From: Pseudomonas sp. SDI
GTDB taxonomy: Bacteria; Pseudomonadota; Gammaproteobacteria; Pseudomonadales; Pseudomonadaceae
NCBI RefSeq assembly: GCF_003105155.1
Contig: NZ_QETK01000039.1
Coordinates: 1 to 42,713 of the forward strand
Direction of reading: 5' to 3'
Length of the DNA: 42,713 bases
Below the pieces are notes generated by a model, which saw nothing but the letters and a program-made list of their open reading frames with translations, ran no database searches and was not told the DNA's origin. The position numbers and the translations under genes are program-made. This document shows, piece by piece, positions 22,912 through 30,428 of this stretch (within the stretch, counting starts at the first letter, position 1; every line of letters starts with the position of its first letter).

Positions 22912-23616
22912 TCAGAAGTCGTCTTTGACTTCGCCATCCTTGACCTTGAACTCGCGGTTTTGCAGATAAGCATTGCGAATGAAGGTGTATTTGTCGCCAC
23001 GGATCATCTTCTCGGCCGACAGCAGGTTGGCCCGGGTGTCGATCACATCGAGGGCGAAGAAGCTGTTGCGGGTCGGCACATGGTCGATGTAGCGATACGG
23101 TTCGGTGTAGGTATCCGGGTACTTGGCCAGCGCATCGCGCACGGTGCTCGGGCCCATCAGCGGCAGCATTACGTAAGGGCCGCTGCCCACGCCCCAGTAG
23201 CCGAGGGTCTGACCGAAGTCTTCATCGTTACGCTGCAGGCCCATCTTGGTACCGACATCGAAGAAACCGGCCAGGCCGAAGGTGGTGTTGACGATCAACC
23301 GCGCGGTGTCGACGCCAGCGGCATGCGGCTTGAGCTGCAGCACGTCGTTGGCCAGGTTGGTGACATCGCCCAGGTTGCGGAACATGTTGTGGATGCCGTC
23401 TTCGAGGAACTGCGGGGTGACGAACTGATAGCCTTGGGCCAGCGGCTTGAGCGCGTAGGTATCCACCGTGTCATTGAACCGGAAGATCGGCCGGTTGATG
23501 CTTTCCCACGGGTCTTCTTCGGTTGCCGCCTGGGCAAGGAACGGGTTCATCAGCAAACCTGCACAGACACAGCTGCGGGTCATTCGATCGATCACACCGG
23601 CACCGATCCTACGCAT
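22912..23616 (-). CDS. mlaA: MlaA/VacJ family outer-membrane lipid asymmetry protein
   Basis: A 234-residue MlaA homologue, the outer-membrane component that removes mislocalised phospholipids and passes them to MlaC. The mature part begins EEDPWESINRPIFRFND and keeps GLAGFFDVGTKMGLQ, DFGQTLGYWGVGSGPYVMLP and the YPDTYTEPYRYID region of the family. The N-terminus is a signal peptide (cleavage near AQA-ATEED) without the lipobox cysteine typical of E. coli MlaA. The start at 23616 is supported by AGGAG 6-7 bases upstream. Confidence 0.88.
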   Translation of the reverse strand: MRRIGAGVIDRMTRSCVCAGLLMNPFLAQAATEEDPWESINRPIFRFNDTVDTYALKPLAQGYQFVTPQFLEDGIHNMFRNLGDVTNLANDVLQLKPHAAGVDTARLIVNTTFGLAGFFDVGTKMGLQRNDEDFGQTLGYWGVGSGPYVMLPLMGPSTVRDALAKYPDTYTEPYRYIDHVPTRNSFFALDVIDTRANLLSAEKMIRGDKYTFIRNAYLQNREFKVKDGEVKDDF

Positions 23617-23820
23617 ACACACTCTCCTGAACATTCACGATGGCGAGGCGCCATGACGCGCTCGAGCCAAAAAGGAAGCAAGTATAAAGCCTCCTAACTA
23701 GATTAGGCAGCTTCGCACAAACTGCATCGGAAATTTGTGAACAACTGTTTAGCCCCACCACTGTCACCCAACGGTCATCTACCGGCAGTAACGTCGACAG
23801 TTATTTTCAGGGATGTTGCC

Positions 23821-24405
23821 ATGCCTCATGCCCCCGCCTTTACCGCCCTGCTGTTCGGCCTGCGTGGCTGCCTAGTCGATTTTGGCGCGCGCTGCCAGAG
23901 CCCAGCCGACAGCGTCAGCCTCACCCCCGGCGCGCTGCATAGCCTGGAGCTACTCAACCGCCAGGGTGTGCCCTGCGCCTGGCTAGATGACCTGCCCGAG
24001 CCACTCGGCCGGCACCTGGCCCTGCCGCTACCGGACTGGCTCGACGGCATCGCCTGCAGCAGCGCTGCGCCATGGCCGGCACCCGACGCCTGCTGGCAGG
24101 CGCTGATGCAACTCAAGGCCAGCCGCCTGGACGGCTGCGTACTGGTCAGCGGCGAGCCACAGCTACTGCAATCGGGCCTGAACGCTGGCCTGTGGACCAT
24201 TGGCCTGGCCGCCTGCGGGCCGTTGTGCGGGCTCTCGACCAGCCAGTGGCAAGCACTCGGGGCAGGCGAACGCGAGCAAAAACGCGGCCAGGCAACCCTG
24301 GCACTGTTCAAGCTGGGCGTACATTCGGTGATCGACCATCTGGAAGAGCTGCACGACTGCCTGAATGATATCGCCCAACGCCGGCACAAAGGTGAAAAGC
24401 CCTGA
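23821..24405 (+). CDS. PhnX-like HAD protein lacking catalytic residues
   Basis: A 194-residue HAD-superfamily protein related to phosphonoacetaldehyde hydrolase. The C-terminal half matches PhnX (GLNAGLWTIGLAACG, then GLSTSQWQALGAGEREQKRG, VIDHLEELHDCLNDI, and a final GEKP). The catalytic motif I is broken: LLFGLRGCLVDFG has Gly and Arg where PhnX has the nucleophile and general-acid Asp (LFDWAGTTVD). The cap domain with its Schiff-base Lys is missing, which accounts for the short length (PhnX is about 270). It is therefore a probable pseudoenzyme. AGGGA lies 6 bases before the ATG; an upstream in-frame ATG is not preferred. Confidence 0.75.
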   Translation: MPHAPAFTALLFGLRGCLVDFGARCQSPADSVSLTPGALHSLELLNRQGVPCAWLDDLPEPLGRHLALPLPDWLDGIACSSAAPWPAPDACWQALMQLKASRLDGCVLVSGEPQLLQSGLNAGLWTIGLAACGPLCGLSTSQWQALGAGEREQKRGQATLALFKLGVHSVIDHLEELHDCLNDIAQRRHKGEKP

Positions 24406-24529
24406 AACAGCGCTGTTGATCAGGGTCATGCAAAGCAGCGCGCGGTGGATTACTCTGAGCAACAGGTCACGAACCTTTCGGCACCCGTCGAGGTCCATGG
24501 CTGTGCCAATTCACAGAGGGAGATCACCC

Positions 24530-24793
24530 ATGCCTGCCCGCGAACTGCAAGAGCAACTCAACACTCTGCGCGAGCAACTGGAGCAAGACCCACCGCTCTC
24601 GCTGGAGGAGCGTGAACATCTACATGAACTGATGCAGCAGATCGAAGCCGAGATCAAGCTCGAGGCTGCCAGCCCCGACAACAACCTGGTCGACGGCGTC
24701 AACCTGGCGGTTGAACGCTTCGAGGTGGAACACCCGGGCCTGACTGCTACCTTGCGCAATATCGTTCAGAGCCTGCAAAGCATGGGCATCTGA
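24530..24793 (+). CDS. DUF4404 family protein
   Basis: An 87-residue, highly charged helical protein (ELQEQLNTLREQLEQD, REHLHELMQQIEAEIKLEA) with the C-terminal FEVEHPGLTATLRNIVQSLQ typical of the DUF4404 family. A coiled coil covers residues 3-45. The function is unknown. The ATG is preceded by AGAGGGAG, a good ribosome site, and the gene ends before a strong terminator. It is probably monocistronic. Confidence 0.85.
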   Translation: MPARELQEQLNTLREQLEQDPPLSLEEREHLHELMQQIEAEIKLEAASPDNNLVDGVNLAVERFEVEHPGLTATLRNIVQSLQSMGI

Positions 24794-24809
24794 ACACTCC
24801 GCAAACCGA

Positions 24810-24839
24810 AAAGCCCCGTCGTTGCACGGGGCTTTTTCG
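24810..24839. terminator. Intrinsic terminator between convergent genes
   Basis: AAAGCCCCGT-cgttgc-ACGGGGCTTT followed by TT on the plus strand. It serves the DUF4404 gene and, read on the minus strand, queF/cinQ, whose stop codon overlaps its edge. Confidence 0.85.
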
Positions 24840-25670
24840 TTACTGGCGAACCAGCCGCTGATTGTCGATTTCCAGCGCGTCGGTGCTGCGGTACGGGTTG
24901 ATGTCCAGGCCGCCACGGCGCACATAACGGGCGTATACCGTGAGGGTCTGCGGCTTGAGCAGGCGCTTGAGGTCCAGATAGATACGCTCGACACACTGCT
25001 CATGGAAGTCGGCGTGCTGACGGAAGCTGATCAGGTAGGTAAGCAGGCTGGCGTGATCCAGCGCGGCGCCACGGTAATGCACGGTCACGCTGCCCCAGTC
25101 CGGCTGACCGGTCACCGGGCAGTTGGATTTCAGCAAGTGGCTATGCAGGGTTTCCTCGATCACCCGCTCGCTGTCACAGCGCAGCAGTTCCGGTTGCGGC
25201 TGCTCGTAGTTGCTGATGCTCACGTCGAGGTCGTCGATGCAGGTGCCCGGCAATCCGCTGACGCCGTCGCGCTCCACCTCGGCGAGGCTGCGGATACGCA
25301 CACCGACGGGCTTGCCGGCGGCGGCCGAGAGGTCTTTCTCCAGGCACGCCTGCAGGGCTTGCGCAGTGGCAAAGGCGGTCTGGTTCAGCGAGTTCAGGTA
25401 CAACTTGAACGACTTCGATTCGATGATGTTCGGCGAATCGGCTGGAATGGCGAACTCGCCGATCGCCACCACCGGCTTGCCCGACGGCAACAGCCAGGAC
25501 AGTTCGAAGCAGTTCCAGAAGTCGGTGCCCTGCCATGGCAGGGTCTGCGCGGTAACGCCCAGTTCGGCCCATTTGGCGGTACGTGGAATCGGGAACAACA
25601 ACGACGGCGTGTAGGTGGCTACGTATTCGCTGGACTTGCCCAGCGGGGAATGTTCGGCGGCGGGATGCAT
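24840..25670 (-). CDS. queF: NADPH-dependent preQ0 (7-cyano-7-deazaguanine) reductase
   Basis: A 276-residue long-form QueF that reduces the nitrile of preQ0 to preQ1 in queuosine synthesis. The catalytic Cys184 and Asp191 lie in SNCPVTGQPDWGSV with the spacing of Cys190/Asp197 in E. coli, and the substrate and NADPH motifs ESKSFKLYLNS and HEQCVER are present. It is the tandem T-fold type. It follows the cupredoxin gene by 57 bases, the order cinA-cinQ described in P. putida KT2440, where CinQ is this reductase and the pair is induced by copper through CinR-CinS. The enzymatic call is certain; a copper-specific role is inferred from the arrangement. Confidence 0.93.
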   Translation of the reverse strand: MHPAAEHSPLGKSSEYVATYTPSLLFPIPRTAKWAELGVTAQTLPWQGTDFWNCFELSWLLPSGKPVVAIGEFAIPADSPNIIESKSFKLYLNSLNQTAFATAQALQACLEKDLSAAAGKPVGVRIRSLAEVERDGVSGLPGTCIDDLDVSISNYEQPQPELLRCDSERVIEETLHSHLLKSNCPVTGQPDWGSVTVHYRGAALDHASLLTYLISFRQHADFHEQCVERIYLDLKRLLKPQTLTVYARYVRRGGLDINPYRSTDALEIDNQRLVRQ

Positions 25671-25727
25671 GGCTCAAACCTGAAGGACGAAATTGCCCTA
25701 GTTTACCGGGTTCGGGCCATGCAGTGG

Positions 25728-26234
25728 CTATTGCGCGATGGTCAGTTTGCCGACCATGCCGGCCTGGTAATGCCCTGGCACGTTACAAGCAAACTCGATG
25801 GCGCCCGGCTGGCTGAAGGTCCAGGTCAGTTCGGCCTGCTTGCCGGGCTCGACCATAACCATGTTCGGATCATCATGTTTCATCGTGCCTGGCTGCATCT
25901 TGCTGTGGTCCATGCTGCCGTGGCCCATCGCCGCGTGATCCATCTGTCCGGCCATGGCCAGCATTTCCTGCTGATGGCGCGCGTGCATGGCGGCGTCGCC
26001 CAGGTTGAATTCGTGCGCAACCTGGCCCTTGTTGCTGATGACGAAACGCACGGTTTCGCCGGCCTTGACCTTGAGCTCGCCCGGTTCAAAATACATGTCG
26101 CCGAGCACCACGTCGACCGTACGCGTCGCCTTGGCTGCTGCGGCCGGCTGACCAAAGGCGAAGCTGTGCGGCGGAGCCGCCAGCAGCGGCAGGCTGAATA
26201 CCGACAGTGCGGCGGCAACGATCAGACTCTTCAT
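25728..26234 (-). CDS. cinA: Periplasmic cupredoxin (plastocyanin-like) CinA
   Basis: A 168-residue secreted cupredoxin. The signal peptide MKSLIVAAALSVFSLPLLAA is followed by a plastocyanin/azurin-like fold. The type-1 copper ligands can be placed: His74 (GQVAHEFNLGD), Cys150, His155 and Met160 (FACNVPGHYQAGM). A Met/His-rich insertion between residues 83 and 125 (AMHARHQQEMLAMAGQMDH, then HGSMDHSKMQPGTMKH) should bind extra copper ions. Only 57 bases separate it from queF, so the two form an operon, divergent from cinR-cinS. The start at 26234 gives a normal signal peptide. Confidence 0.87.
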   Translation of the reverse strand: MKSLIVAAALSVFSLPLLAAPPHSFAFGQPAAAAKATRTVDVVLGDMYFEPGELKVKAGETVRFVISNKGQVAHEFNLGDAAMHARHQQEMLAMAGQMDHAAMGHGSMDHSKMQPGTMKHDDPNMVMVEPGKQAELTWTFSQPGAIEFACNVPGHYQAGMVGKLTIAQ

Positions 26235-26299
26235 GAAACAAACCTCTTGGCTAACGCATCGACAAGCCTTCACTTTAGACAGCAGCCGCTGGCATCTAC

Positions 26300-26326
26300 C
26301 TGACGAAAAGATTACAACTTTGTCAG
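26300..26326. promoter_or_regulatory. Putative CinR operator
   Basis: CTGAC-ga-AAAG-attacaa-CTTT-GTCAG is a nested inverted repeat that includes TTACA-n4-TGTCA, resembling the cop/cus boxes bound by CopR/CusR-type regulators. It lies midway between the divergent cinA and cinR starts. Confidence 0.45.
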
Positions 26327-26388
26327 CTTCGCCCTGCGCCGTCCTGCAAACGGTATAACGCCATTCTGTTATCGCTGCCGAGCCCACC

Positions 26389-27069
26389 ATGAAACTGCTG
26401 ATTGTCGAAGACCAGGCCAAGACTGGCCACTACCTCTGCCAGGGGCTGAGCGAAGCCGGTTTCGGCACCGAGTTGGCCAGCGACGGCGACAGCGGGCAAC
26501 ACCTGGCCCTGAGCGGCGATTACGACCTGCTGATTCTCGATGTGATGCTGCCCGGCCGCAATGGCTGGCAGATCCTCCAGGCAGTACGCGACGCCGGCCT
26601 GGACACGCCGGTGCTGTTCCTCACCGCCCGCGACGCCGTCGAGGATCGCGTGCATGGCCTGGAGCTGGGTGCCGACGACTATCTGGTCAAGCCGTTCGCC
26701 TTCTCCGAGCTGCTGGCCAGGGTACGCACGCTGCTGCGCCGTGGTGCCAGCCCGACCCTGGAAACCACCCTGGGCCTGGCCGACCTGCGCCTGGACCTGA
26801 TCCGCCGCCGCGTCGAACGCGCCGGCAGTCGCATCGACCTGACGGCCAAGGAGTTCGCCCTGCTGGAGATGCTGCTACGCCGCCAGGGCGAAGTGCTGCC
26901 CAAGTCGCTGATCGCCTCGCAGGTCTGGGACATGAATTTCGACAGCGACACCAATGTGATCGAAGTGGCTATCCGTCGCTTGCGCCTGAAGATCGACGAT
27001 CCGCATGAACACAAACTGATCCACACCGTGCGCGGCATGGGCTATGTACTCGAAGAGCGCCCGGCGTGA
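26389..27069 (+). CDS. cinR: Copper-responsive OmpR-family response regulator CinR
   Basis: A 226-residue regulator of the heavy-metal CusR/CopR group. The receiver domain (1-115) has the acidic pair ED at 7-8, phospho-acceptor Asp51 (LLILDVMLPGRNGW), Thr79 area (LFLTARDA) and Lys101 area (DYLVKPFAFSELLAR). A winged-helix domain follows (LTAKEFALLEMLLRRQGEVL, then DTNVIEVAIRRLRLKID, and HTVRGMGYVLEE). It overlaps the kinase gene. By arrangement it is CinR, the activator of cinAQ. Confidence 0.92.
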   Translation: MKLLIVEDQAKTGHYLCQGLSEAGFGTELASDGDSGQHLALSGDYDLLILDVMLPGRNGWQILQAVRDAGLDTPVLFLTARDAVEDRVHGLELGADDYLVKPFAFSELLARVRTLLRRGASPTLETTLGLADLRLDLIRRRVERAGSRIDLTAKEFALLEMLLRRQGEVLPKSLIASQVWDMNFDSDTNVIEVAIRRLRLKIDDPHEHKLIHTVRGMGYVLEERPA

Positions 27070-28424
27070 TGCGCCGGTTGTCGCTCGGCGCACGTCTGGC
27101 GTTATTGTTCGCCGGCTGTACAGCGGTGGTTTCGCTGGTGGCCGGGGTCTTGTTCAGTCGCGCCAGCGCCGCACACTTCATCGAGCTCGATCAGCAACTG
27201 TTGAGTGGCCGGGTTGCGCAGTTCCAGCGGCTGCTGGAGGGCGTGCAGGATCAGCCCGCACTGGCCGCGCGGGTGCCGGCGCTGCAGGCAGAATTGAGCC
27301 ATCAGGCGGATCTGGCCCTGCGCATTCTGGGCCGCGACGGCCAGCTCTGGTTCGACAGTCGTGGTACCCGCAGCGCGCTCCCGGTCGGCCCCGGCCTGAA
27401 CACCCTGCATGCCGATGGCATGGATTTCCGTAGCCTGGGCGTGCCGCTGGATGCCACGCGGGCCGATGGCCCGCAACTGAACCTGCTGCTCGACATCACC
27501 CATCACCAGCATTTTCTTCAGCGCATGCAACGGCTGATCTGGCTGACCGTCGGGCTCTCGGCGCTGGCGACCGCCCTGCTCGGCGCCTGGGCGGCACGCA
27601 GCGGGTTGCGCCCGCTTCGGCAGATGGGCGAAGTGGCCGACAGCGTCTCGGCGCGATCGCTGACCACGCGCCTGCCCGAAGCCCAGATGCCGCCGGAACT
27701 GGCGCAACTGGCACGTACGGTGAATGCCATGCTCGAACGCCTGGACGATGCCTTCCAGCGCCTGTCGGCGTTTTCTGCCGATATCGCCCATGAGTTGCGC
27801 ACGCCGCTGTCCAACCTGCTGACCCACACCCAGGTGACCCTTACCCGCCCGCGCAGCCTGGAGGAATACCGCGAAGCGCTGCACGGCAACCTCGAAGAGC
27901 TGCAATGGATGGCGCAGCTGGTCAACGACATGCTCTACCTGGCCAAGGCCGACCATGGCTTGCTGATGCCCAGCCGCGAAGCGCTGGTGCTGGAGAACGA
28001 GGCCGATGCGCTGCTGGAGTATTACGCGCCGCTGGCCGAGGAAGCCCAGATCACCTTGCAGCGCACTGGCCAGGCGCACCTGGAGGGCGACCGGCACATG
28101 CTGCGCCGGGCCCTGTCCAACCTGATCGACAACGCCCTGCGCTTCACCCCGGCCGGTGGCGAGATCCGCGTCGAGATCGAACGCAAGGCCGGGCACATCT
28201 ACCTGCAGGTCGCCAACCGCGGCGAGCCGATCAGTGCCGCGCTGCTGCCGCGCCTGTTCGACCGTTTCTACCGTGTCGACCCGGCTCGACATGAAGGCAG
28301 CAACGAGCATGCCGGCCTTGGCCTGGCCATCACCCAATCGATTATCCGCGCCCACCAGGGCAGCATCAGCGCCAGCAGCGACGCGGGCTGGACGCGCTTC
28401 CTGATCGAGCTGCCGGCACCCTGA
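27066..28424 (+). CDS. cinS: Copper-sensing histidine kinase CinS
   Basis: A 452-residue membrane kinase. TM1 is about residues 10-30 and TM2 about 157-176, with a periplasmic sensor between them. A HAMP domain follows, then the H-box (FSADIAHELRTPLSNL, His242), and an ATPase domain with N (LSNLIDNALRFTP), G1 (EPISAALLPRLFDRFYRVDP) and G2 (HAGLGLAI) motifs. Counting from the GTG at 27066, His37 and His147 are present; as I recall, these are the residues reported as copper ligands in KT2440 CinS. The start overlaps the cinR stop (GTGA); an ATG three bases later is also possible and would shift numbering by one. Confidence 0.92.
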   Translation: MMRRLSLGARLALLFAGCTAVVSLVAGVLFSRASAAHFIELDQQLLSGRVAQFQRLLEGVQDQPALAARVPALQAELSHQADLALRILGRDGQLWFDSRGTRSALPVGPGLNTLHADGMDFRSLGVPLDATRADGPQLNLLLDITHHQHFLQRMQRLIWLTVGLSALATALLGAWAARSGLRPLRQMGEVADSVSARSLTTRLPEAQMPPELAQLARTVNAMLERLDDAFQRLSAFSADIAHELRTPLSNLLTHTQVTLTRPRSLEEYREALHGNLEELQWMAQLVNDMLYLAKADHGLLMPSREALVLENEADALLEYYAPLAEEAQITLQRTGQAHLEGDRHMLRRALSNLIDNALRFTPAGGEIRVEIERKAGHIYLQVANRGEPISAALLPRLFDRFYRVDPARHEGSNEHAGLGLAITQSIIRAHQGSISASSDAGWTRFLIELPAP

Positions 28425-28444
28425 GTGCAGCACGAGCAGAAAAA

Positions 28445-28459
28445 TGAGAATAACTCTCA
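28445..28459 (+). promoter_or_regulatory. Fur-box-like palindrome before the MFS gene
   Basis: TGAGAAT-A-ACTCTCA fits the 7-1-7 Fur pattern TGATAAT-n-ATTATCA at 11 of 14 positions, and resembles the TGAGAATnATTCTCA form common upstream of Pseudomonas iron genes. It is 70 bases before the MFS start. Confidence 0.5.
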
Positions 28460-28528
28460 AGTATGATTCAGCAGCACGGGTAACTGCGGCACAATAGCCG
28501 CCCGTTCTTACCCTGCCTTGGATAGCTC

Positions 28529-29722
28529 ATGAACAGTGCCCAGGAAGCGCCAGCCCGCACCGCCACCTTCGACATACGCCCGCTGCTAGTCGCCAACATG
28601 GCCTGCACCATGGCGATGATGGCGTTCGTCTCGTTGATCGGGCCGATTGCCCGTACCCTCGGTTTGGCGGCGTGGCAGGCCGGCGCCGCCGTGACCGTGG
28701 CCGGCGTGGTGTGGATGCTCCTGGCGCGGCCCTGGGGCCAGGCCAGCGACCGCTTCGGCCGGCGCCGGGTGCTGTTGCTCGCTACCGTCGGTTTCACCGC
28801 GGCCTACTGGGCACTGTGCGTTTTTATCGACGGTGCGTTGCGCTACCTGCCCTCGGCGTCGCTGGCATTTGCCGGGCTGATCCTTGGTCGCGGCCTGGTC
28901 GGTGCTTTCTATGCCGCGCTGCCGGTCGGCGGCGCGGCACTGATCGCCGATAACATCGAGCCGCAACACCGCGCCCGCGCCATGGCCAGCCTGGGGGCGG
29001 CCAACGCCGTCGGCCTGGTACTCGGCCCGGCCCTGGCCGCCCTGCTCGCCCGCCACAGCCTGAGCCTGCCGCTGTATGCCATGGCCGTGCTGCCGATGCT
29101 GGCGGCGCTGCTGCTGTACTTCAAGCTGCAACGCCAGGAACTGCACCTCAAGCAGCCGCCGCGCCCGGTCCGGCTGCACGACCCGCGCTTGCGCCGAGCG
29201 CTGGTGGTGGCCTTCGTCGCGATGCTCTGTGTCTCGGTGGCGCAAATTACCGTGGGTTTCTTCGCCCTCGACCGGCTGCGGCTGCCACCGGCCGATGCAG
29301 CCCAGGCAGCCGGCATCGCCCTGACCATGGTCGGCGTAGCGCTGATCTGCTCGCAGCTCCTCGTACGCAAGCTGGAATGGCCACCACTGCGGATGATCCG
29401 CGTGGGCGCTAGTGTCGCGGCGCTGGGCTTTGCCTCGGGAGCCTGGGTCGACAGCGCAGTGCTGCTGTGGGCCTGCTATTTCGTCGCAGCGGCGGGCATG
29501 GGCTGGGTGTTTCCGGCATTTTCGGCACTGGCGGCGAATGCCGTCGACGCGTCCGAACAGGGCTCGACCGCCGGTTCCATCGGCGCCGCGCAGGGCCTGG
29601 GGGTGGTGATCGGGCCGTTAGCCGGCACACTGATATACGCCTTCGACCCGCGCCTGCCGTACCTGGCGGCCGCGCTGCTACTGGCGCTGATCGCGTTCTG
29701 GCCGAGCAGTTCACGGCAGTAG
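28529..29722 (+). CDS. MFS transporter, possibly iron-regulated
   Basis: A 397-residue major facilitator with 12 predicted helices. The loop 2-3 motif A is GQASDRFGRRRVLLLA; the fifth helix has a motif-C-like LGAANAVGLVLGPALAALLA, repeated near helix 11 as GSIGAAQGLGVVIGPLAGTL. These are features of drug/H+ antiporters of the TetA or siderophore-export kind. The Fur-like palindrome upstream suggests induction under iron limitation and so a siderophore or iron-chelate substrate; that is inference, and no siderophore gene is near. It follows cinS by about 100 bases but is likely transcribed separately. Confidence 0.87.
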   Translation: MNSAQEAPARTATFDIRPLLVANMACTMAMMAFVSLIGPIARTLGLAAWQAGAAVTVAGVVWMLLARPWGQASDRFGRRRVLLLATVGFTAAYWALCVFIDGALRYLPSASLAFAGLILGRGLVGAFYAALPVGGAALIADNIEPQHRARAMASLGAANAVGLVLGPALAALLARHSLSLPLYAMAVLPMLAALLLYFKLQRQELHLKQPPRPVRLHDPRLRRALVVAFVAMLCVSVAQITVGFFALDRLRLPPADAAQAAGIALTMVGVALICSQLLVRKLEWPPLRMIRVGASVAALGFASGAWVDSAVLLWACYFVAAAGMGWVFPAFSALAANAVDASEQGSTAGSIGAAQGLGVVIGPLAGTLIYAFDPRLPYLAAALLLALIAFWPSSSRQ

Positions 29723-29784
29723 GCGGCATCCTCTGCGGAATGTGCTTTAATGCGTCGCCCATTATTTTTGACACTAAGGCGGCT

Positions 29785-30333
29785 ATGGACACGGGGACAC
29801 GACTCAAGCTGGTGCGCGAACGCAACAAGCTCTCTCAACGGGAACTGGCCCGACGCAGTGGCCTGACCAACTCGACGATTTCCCAGATCGAGCAGAATCG
29901 CGTCAGCCCGTCGGTCAGTTCGCTGAAAAAGCTGCTGGAAGGCATTCCGATGACCCTGGCGGAGTTCTTCAGCTTTGATGAGCCGGTGCGTCAGGAGCGC
30001 TTCGTGTTTCGTGCCGTCGAGCAGCCCGACCTGGGCAGCAGCGGCCTGCGCTTGCTGTTGGTCGGCGCGAGTGTCGAAGGTCGGCAGATGCGCATGCTGC
30101 GCGAGCTATATGCACCCGGCGCGGACTCCGGCGAAGAGCCGATCGTGCACACCGAGGGCGAGGAATGTGGCCTGGTCACCCGTGGCACCATCGAGCTACG
30201 GGTGGATGGCCAGGTGAGCGTCCTGAACGCTGGCGACGGCTATTACTTCCCGACTACCCTGCCGCACAGTTTCAAGAACATCGGCCAGGACGAGGCCGAG
30301 ATCATCAGCGCCAACACCCCGGCGAACTTCTGA
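29785..30333 (+). CDS. XRE-cupin regulator, PuuR/PauR-like
   Basis: A 182-residue regulator. The N-terminal XRE helix-turn-helix (RERNKLSQRELARRSG, then LTNSTISQIEQNRVSPSVSS) is followed by KKLLEGIPMTLAEFFSFDEP and a C-terminal cupin (residues about 105-178, EEPIVHTEGEECGLVTRGTI, YYFPTTLPHSFKNIG). The length and both domains match polyamine-responsive PuuR/PauR repressors that control putrescine catabolism. The DNA target and ligand are not shown here; no polyamine genes are adjacent. The ATG at 29785 has only a weak ribosome site. Confidence 0.82.
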   Translation: MDTGTRLKLVRERNKLSQRELARRSGLTNSTISQIEQNRVSPSVSSLKKLLEGIPMTLAEFFSFDEPVRQERFVFRAVEQPDLGSSGLRLLLVGASVEGRQMRMLRELYAPGADSGEEPIVHTEGEECGLVTRGTIELRVDGQVSVLNAGDGYYFPTTLPHSFKNIGQDEAEIISANTPANF

Positions 30334-30370
30334 TCCTGCTCCAGTAGCCCCCCCTGCATCCTGATGGAAC

Positions 30371-30420
30371 CGGTGGGAGCCGACCTTGCCGGCCCCACAG
30401 GATTGCCTGCGGCCCACAAC
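30371..30420. repeat. REP-like fragment
   Basis: GGTGGGAGCCGACCTTGCCG with nearby inverted GC-rich arms, a partial Pseudomonas REP between the convergent PuuR-like and SLC13 genes. Confidence 0.5.
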
Positions 30421-30428
30421 GGGGCTGC

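Noticed and set aside
23737..23820. A longer start for the PhnX-like protein
   Set aside because: The extra N-terminal residues have no family match, and the ATG at 23821 has a ribosome site.
27102..28460. A 452-codon open frame antisense to cinS
   Set aside because: Composition is typical of an antisense frame in high-GC DNA; CinS is certain on the plus strand.
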